26,688 nt of DNA from Desulfurococcales archaeon (GTDB lineage: Archaea > Thermoproteota > Thermoprotei_A > Sulfolobales > Acidilobaceae). The stretch lies in the NCBI GenBank assembly GCA_027012045.1, contig JALUZI010000116.1, positions 1-26,688 on the forward strand, in the 5' to 3' direction. Position 1 is the first letter of the stretch. Every line of letters begins with the position of its first letter. This document shows, piece by piece, positions 22,137 through 26,688 of the stretch. The position numbers and the translations under genes were made by a program. The notes below the pieces were generated by a model. It ran no database searches, was not told where the DNA came from, and worked only from the letters and a program-made list of their open reading frames with translations.

Positions 22137-24986
22137 GTGTTGAAGTGCGAGTGGAGTAATCTAGGAGTTAACCGTTTAACTGAAAGTGTTCTTTGCTCAA
22201 TGGGTTATATCGAGCCTACGCCTATTCAGAGAAAGGCTATTCCACTAGTTTTAAGCGGTAGAAACACGTTAATCGTGGCTCCAACGGGAACAGGGAAGAC
22301 TGAGGCAGCATTGATTCCAGTGCTTTCGATGCTTTCAAGCACCAGGAAATCCAGAGGTATCAGAGCAGTTTACATAACCCCTCTCAGAGCGTTGAATAGG
22401 GATATAACGTTGAGGATGACTAGGTTAGTCGAGTCCCTTGGTTATACACTAATGGTCAGACACGGAGACACTGGCCAGCGGGAGAGGAGAGAGTTTATAT
22501 CGAAGCCACCTACAATAATGGTTTCAACACCCGAGTCATTCGGCTTGCTCCTAACCGTGGGGAAGATACAGAAGAACCTGAAAAGTGTTAAATGGGTAGT
22601 AATCGATGAAGTTCACGAGTTGCTGGATAGTAAAAGAGGCGTTGAATTCTTCCTTACACTAAAACGGCTTGAAAGAATCATTGGTAGGAAACCACAACTG
22701 ATAGCTTTGTCCGCAACATTATCGGAGAAAAGCATTAGGAAGGTATCAGAGGCAATAGGAGGATATCCGCTCTTAGCTGTAGACCCGTCATACAAGGAAT
22801 ACGTAATTAGGGTAGACACCGTTGACTCCAGAGAGAATTTCTGGAGAGAGCTTTCAGGTAAAATCGCAGGTATATCCCGGGAAGAGGGGAGTACACTGGT
22901 ATTCGTAAATACCAGGCAGGTAGCGGAAAAACTGGGAGTAGAGCTAGCTAAAACACAGGAAGACGTTGGAGTCCACCATGGAAGCCTTCATAGAGACGTG
23001 AGGGAACGTGTAGAACGTGACTTCAAGGAAGGAAGAATCAAAATACTTGTCTCTACATCCAGCATGGAGCTCGGTATAGACATAGGTAGAGTGGACAGAG
23101 TAGTACAGGTAATGTCTCCAAGGAGAGCCATAAATCTTTCACAGAGAATAGGGAGGTCAGGCCACCTAATCGGGCGGACCAGCAAGGGGTACATAATAAC
23201 TGTAAGCAATATATTCGAACTACTCGAATCGCTCGTCATAGCTAGGAGAACGAGGAAAGGAGACCTGGAAGACCTTCCCACATACGAGAAGCCCCTAGAC
23301 GCCCTAGCCCACAGTCTAGCCGGCTCAGTGCTTGACTCGAGGCCTCTGAACAGCTACGAGTTCTACACAAGCATAACACAGCTACCATTCTATAAACCGT
23401 TAACCCCGGATGAACTAGACGAGCTAACCAGTTTCATGGATGAACTCAGGATAGTTAAAAAGAAGGATGAAATCATAGACATGGGAAGAAGAACAAGAAG
23501 CTACTTCTACAAGGTTTCAATGATCCCGAGCGAGCCTGATTACATCGTGATAGATATCACAACCCGGAAAGTGGTGGGAAAAGTTTCAGAGAGATTCGTT
23601 GTTACAAACATATCCAAGGAGTCACCGTACTTCGTTCTAGCGGGGAAGATATGGAAAGTACTCGACATAGACACTGAAAAAGGCAAAATACAGGTCATCC
23701 TGCAAGGAGAGACCGACGCTAGGATCCCGTCATGGGAAGGGGAACTTATACCGGTAGACTACAAAGTTGCAAGAGAGGTATGCGGTATCCTCCAGCTTCT
23801 ACTATATGATAGAGATTATGCTTTACAAATAATAGAAAAACGTTATGGAGACTTTTTGACAGACAAAGCTAAACAGGATCTCCACCGGATCACTGAGAAC
23901 ATGTCAAGGGACAGCAGTCACCTAGATCTGGGCTTATACAGGCCGTTACTAGAGGTTACGGATGATGGGGTGATTCTATACAGCTGCCTTGGAAGCAAAG
24001 GGAACTACACGCTAGGCCTCCTCATATCAAGCATAATCTCCAGGCTCGAACACGTCGAATACAGTAGAATACCCTACGCGATACTCTTCACATCAAATAT
24101 GTCGCCTCGAGTCCTGGCTAAGATGATAGTTAACGCACTCATAGAACTATCTAAAACCGACAAAGCCGGCCTCATGGGACTGTTCATAGAACATGTAAGG
24201 AACACTTATGCATACAGGATAAGATTGTCTTGGATCGCTAAGAGAATGGGCATAATCGATAACGACGCTAGGCTTACATCGGAGACCCTCAGGAAACTAG
24301 TACAAATATATAGGGATACAGTTGTGGAGCGTGAAGTTATAAATGAAATGCTGGTCGAGAACAATGACATGGATTCAGTGATCGATTTTCTATCCAATCT
24401 AAAAATAAGCAGTGAAGCCATAATTGATAGATGGCGGAAGAAACCCACGCCGCTTGCAATGCAAGTCCTCGAAAATCCCTACATGAGAAAACCCGAAACT
24501 GCCTCCGGGCGTCAGACAATTCTAAAGAGTATAATGATTGATGCAGTCAAGAGAAGACTATCAAACACTGAGGCAAGACTAATATGCATGTCATGCGGCT
24601 ACTCCTGGAAGACTAAACCCATAGAGGTTTCTCCAGGGGAGTACCTGAAATGCCCTAGATGCGGGGGAACACTCGTAACCGTGACGTGGAAAGGGGACGA
24701 AGAGGCTGTTAACATTGTAAGGAAGTACGTTCAGGGAAAAAGGCTTACTCCACAAGAGAAAAAGAGACTATCCGATTTACATGGCGTTGCAAGCTTACTC
24801 TTGTCATATACTAGTGATGGACTGAATAGATATGTGATCGAAGCATTAATGGCAAGGGGGATAGGACCCAAAACCCTACCTAGAGTCCTCTCTAGACTAG
24901 TCGACTATGGTGAAAGAGAGTTCTACAGGTCTATTATCGAAGAGGAGAGGAAATATGTGGAAAACAGGAAGTACTGGAAGACCTAG
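22137..24986 (+). CDS. Lhr-family superfamily 2 helicase with C-terminal zinc ribbon
   Basis: A 949-residue helicase. Motifs in order: Q-like EPTPIQ (about 26-31), Walker A APTGTGKT (48-55), Ia TPLRALNRD (81-89), Ib TPES (131-134), Walker B DEVH (157-160), SAT (192-194), then VFVNTR, STSSMELGIDIG and QRIGRSGH (336-343). The layout with a long C-terminal region after the two RecA domains fits the Lhr family. A four-cysteine zinc ribbon (Cys817, 820, 839, 842) near the C-terminus favours the archaeal aLhr2 type. Lhr proteins unwind or anneal nucleic acid in repair or RNA metabolism. The start is GTG 22137 with GGGAG eight bases upstream. Its 3' end overlaps the convergent next gene by four bases. 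Confidence 0.9.
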   Translation: MLKCEWSNLGVNRLTESVLCSMGYIEPTPIQRKAIPLVLSGRNTLIVAPTGTGKTEAALIPVLSMLSSTRKSRGIRAVYITPLRALNRDITLRMTRLVESLGYTLMVRHGDTGQRERREFISKPPTIMVSTPESFGLLLTVGKIQKNLKSVKWVVIDEVHELLDSKRGVEFFLTLKRLERIIGRKPQLIALSATLSEKSIRKVSEAIGGYPLLAVDPSYKEYVIRVDTVDSRENFWRELSGKIAGISREEGSTLVFVNTRQVAEKLGVELAKTQEDVGVHHGSLHRDVRERVERDFKEGRIKILVSTSSMELGIDIGRVDRVVQVMSPRRAINLSQRIGRSGHLIGRTSKGYIITVSNIFELLESLVIARRTRKGDLEDLPTYEKPLDALAHSLAGSVLDSRPLNSYEFYTSITQLPFYKPLTPDELDELTSFMDELRIVKKKDEIIDMGRRTRSYFYKVSMIPSEPDYIVIDITTRKVVGKVSERFVVTNISKESPYFVLAGKIWKVLDIDTEKGKIQVILQGETDARIPSWEGELIPVDYKVAREVCGILQLLLYDRDYALQIIEKRYGDFLTDKAKQDLHRITENMSRDSSHLDLGLYRPLLEVTDDGVILYSCLGSKGNYTLGLLISSIISRLEHVEYSRIPYAILFTSNMSPRVLAKMIVNALIELSKTDKAGLMGLFIEHVRNTYAYRIRLSWIAKRMGIIDNDARLTSETLRKLVQIYRDTVVEREVINEMLVENNDMDSVIDFLSNLKISSEAIIDRWRKKPTPLAMQVLENPYMRKPETASGRQTILKSIMIDAVKRRLSNTEARLICMSCGYSWKTKPIEVSPGEYLKCPRCGGTLVTVTWKGDEEAVNIVRKYVQGKRLTPQEKKRLSDLHGVASLLLSYTSDGLNRYVIEALMARGIGPKTLPRVLSRLVDYGEREFYRSIIEEERKYVENRKYWKT

Positions 24987-26688
24987 CCTCCCAGGAAGAA
25001 CCCCTCCTCCTCTACACTGCTCTCCTCTTCACTGACGCCTTTCCTCTTTAACTTGAGCTGCTGGAACCTCCTTATTATACTCTCTCTGCTCCTCTTCCAT
25101 TTCCTCCTCCACGCGGTTACCTCTCCTTCATTTACAGGTACAACTATCTTCTCAACGGTAACGTCTGACACGGGGCAATTGTCTATACATAACTTACAAT
25201 GAATACAAGTAGATGGTTCAACCCTGGGCTTCCCATCCACTATCTTTATAGACCCTGTGGGACAGCTCGCCTCGCATAGCCTGCATTTACCACAGAATGT
25301 CCATCTATAATAGAGCTTGATTATATCATAAGCGAACTCTCTGCCAGCTCTCGCCTTTAAACCCTTTATCTTTATCTTCTTACCGTCAACTTCTACCTCT
25401 ACCCTACTATTCGCAAGTCTATACAAGTTACCCGTAATCTTCTCGAAAGGCCCTATAACAGTATACTGGTCAGAAAGGAACCCCGGATCAACACTATGGT
25501 CGAATTCTATGGATGTCCCCCAGCTTTCTTCTTCCACCAGCGGGAACCCGTCAAGCCAGCTCCTATAGTACTCAGTCCACTCCGGCATGTTTAACCCGAG
25601 CCTTTTCTCCAGTCTCTTTTTCTGGACTGCCGGTGTAAGCCATCTCCATACACCTTTCTCAACCCAAATTCTAGCCTCTTCACCGGTAAGGCCTAGTTTC
25701 CCAGCCCATCTATAAAGAACCGATTCCCATTTACTCCAGAGTTCAGGATGCGTATTTTTGACCTGCCGGTACTCGGCAACTGTGGCGGCTGGACACATGA
25801 AACAGCCTAGCCTGTCGAATCCCTTATAGTACAACGGGTTCAACGGGAGTTTGTGTTTGAATATGTAGAGATACACGGCAAGCTGGCCCCAGTATTGTAT
25901 TGGGCTTATATTAAGGAGTTGGGGTAGCCATTTGTTCCTCCACACACGCCCGCTTTTGGCGCGGTCTAGGCTCTCGAATGCTCTTTGACCCACAATGTTA
26001 AGGGCTCCATCTGGGAAGTATTTGTTTATGGTCTCAGCAAGTGGGGCTAGTTTCGTTATTTTACAACACCAGCGATAATCCTTGCCTGGCGGGCCGATCT
26101 TCTCCACTGATTCCCAGAAAGCATTGCCTGCAGACGACTCTATGACCTCGAGTCCCCACTTATCAGCTATTCGGTAAACATGCTCCACAGTCTCTGGGAG
26201 TTCTATTCCAGTATTGTTGAACAGTATAACAGGTTTCAACCCTGCTTGCAGCGTTAAGTGTAGAGCTACGAGGCTATCTTTACCGCTTGAAAAGGATACT
26301 ATTACAGGACCCCCGTGTTTCCTGTACATCGTTCTAATGAATTCCACCGCTTTTTCCTCCATCTCGCTAAGGTAATCCTCGTTTTCAAATACAACATCAT
26401 CCCAGTGGGACTCCACGTCCTCAGCGAATTTTGAAGGGTAATATGTGAAGAAGATGTTGTGTACGCGTATCTCGCCGTTACTATAGTATCCGATTCCTAT
26501 CGGTTCCTTGTCTTCATCCAATATTACTATCTGCTCACCCTCTCTGAAACCCTCTGTACTAGCCCTGAGCTTTCTACGGCGTTTAAGTGTTTTCAAGCCC
26601 CCTCTAACGGTTATGGTGGATGTAATGTTTTGATCCAAGATTCTTAGTATTCCAGGCCTGCTTAGTCTAAGCCTCCATACTCCTGTAA
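24983..26688 (-). CDS. PAPS-reductase-like ATP-PPase with ferredoxin domain (N-terminus beyond right edge)
   Basis: At least 567 residues are visible. Counting from the TTG at 26638: a PUA-like segment (30-65, GEQIVILDEDKEPIGIGYYS), the PP-loop SFSSGKDS (115-122), CC (191-192) with CFMC (279-282) as an Fe-S or metal site typical of APS/PAPS reductases, and a C-terminal 8-cysteine ferredoxin with two CxxCxxCxxxCP sites (449-459 and 478-488). Archaeal proteins of this plan are annotated as PAPS-reductase-domain proteins; the true reaction is unsettled, and sulfur activation or RNA thiolation are options. The frame has no stop between 26638 and 26688, reading WRLRLSRPGILRI just before the TTG, so the real start lies outside the window. 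Confidence 0.85.
   Translation of the reverse strand, partial: TGVWRLRLSRPGILRILDQNITSTITVRGGLKTLKRRRKLRASTEGFREGEQIVILDEDKEPIGIGYYSNGEIRVHNIFFTYYPSKFAEDVESHWDDVVFENEDYLSEMEEKAVEFIRTMYRKHGGPVIVSFSSGKDSLVALHLTLQAGLKPVILFNNTGIELPETVEHVYRIADKWGLEVIESSAGNAFWESVEKIGPPGKDYRWCCKITKLAPLAETINKYFPDGALNIVGQRAFESLDRAKSGRVWRNKWLPQLLNISPIQYWGQLAVYLYIFKHKLPLNPLYYKGFDRLGCFMCPAATVAEYRQVKNTHPELWSKWESVLYRWAGKLGLTGEEARIWVEKGVWRWLTPAVQKKRLEKRLGLNMPEWTEYYRSWLDGFPLVEEESWGTSIEFDHSVDPGFLSDQYTVIGPFEKITGNLYRLANSRVEVEVDGKKIKIKGLKARAGREFAYDIIKLYYRWTFCGKCRLCEASCPTGSIKIVDGKPRVEPSTCIHCKLCIDNCPVSDVTVEKIVVPVNEGEVTAWRRKWKRSRESIIRRFQQLKLKRKGVSEEESSVEEEGFFLGG

Overview
The window is a chromosomal segment of a thermophilic crenarchaeon (Thermoproteota), most likely a member of the Desulfurococcales. 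The reasons are: archaeal-type ribosomal proteins (eL19, eL32, eS4, RNase P subunit Rnp1), GGAGGTG-type Shine-Dalgarno (SD) sites with many TTG and GTG starts, TTTAAA/TTTATATA box A promoters, archaeal PCNA, an Rpo13-like RNA polymerase subunit (a family reported from Sulfolobales and Desulfurococcales), and an Lhr-type helicase. The genus cannot be named from the sequence alone.

Layout. 1-330: the 5' part of a minus-strand MetE-like gene running off the left edge, then a divergent tRNA-Gly(GCC) gene with encoded CCA. 443-9508: a compact minus-strand ribosomal protein operon, transcribed uS19-uL22-uS3-uL29-Rnp1-uS17-uL14-uL24-eS4-uL5-uS14-uS8-uL6-eL32-eL19-uL18-uS5-uL30-uL15. The order is canonical, but the usual head (uL3-uL4-uL23-uL2), the eIF1 gene often found between uL29 and Rnp1, and the usual tail (secY, adk) are absent. 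9591-16114: minus-strand ileS, then an orphan Cas4-type nuclease overlapping it, then a MoxR ATPase and a vWA (von Willebrand factor A) protein. 16293-18617: plus-strand genes for an AbrB-ACT regulator, a metallo-beta-lactamase-fold protein with an altered metal motif, a DUF72 protein, a GC-rich structured RNA candidate and a small Cys-rich protein. 18631-21992: pcna, an unrecognised 125-residue gene, rpo13 and a membrane-anchored HerA/VirB4-type ATPase (possible CedB). 22137-24986: an Lhr-family helicase. 24983-26688: a PAPS-reductase-like/ferredoxin protein whose reading frame stays open to the right edge.

Most of the window is information-processing machinery: ribosome, RNase P, aminoacylation, sliding clamp, RNA polymerase and helicase. 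The accessory-looking parts are the Cas4/MoxR/vWA block, the membrane ATPase and the 16.2-18.6 kb block. No CRISPR array, insertion sequence or prophage was seen. The most interesting unexplained items are the H/ACA-like hairpin RNA at 18264-18352, the dyad between ileS and the AbrB-ACT gene, the HCHINN metallo-beta-lactamase variant and the membrane HerA ATPase.
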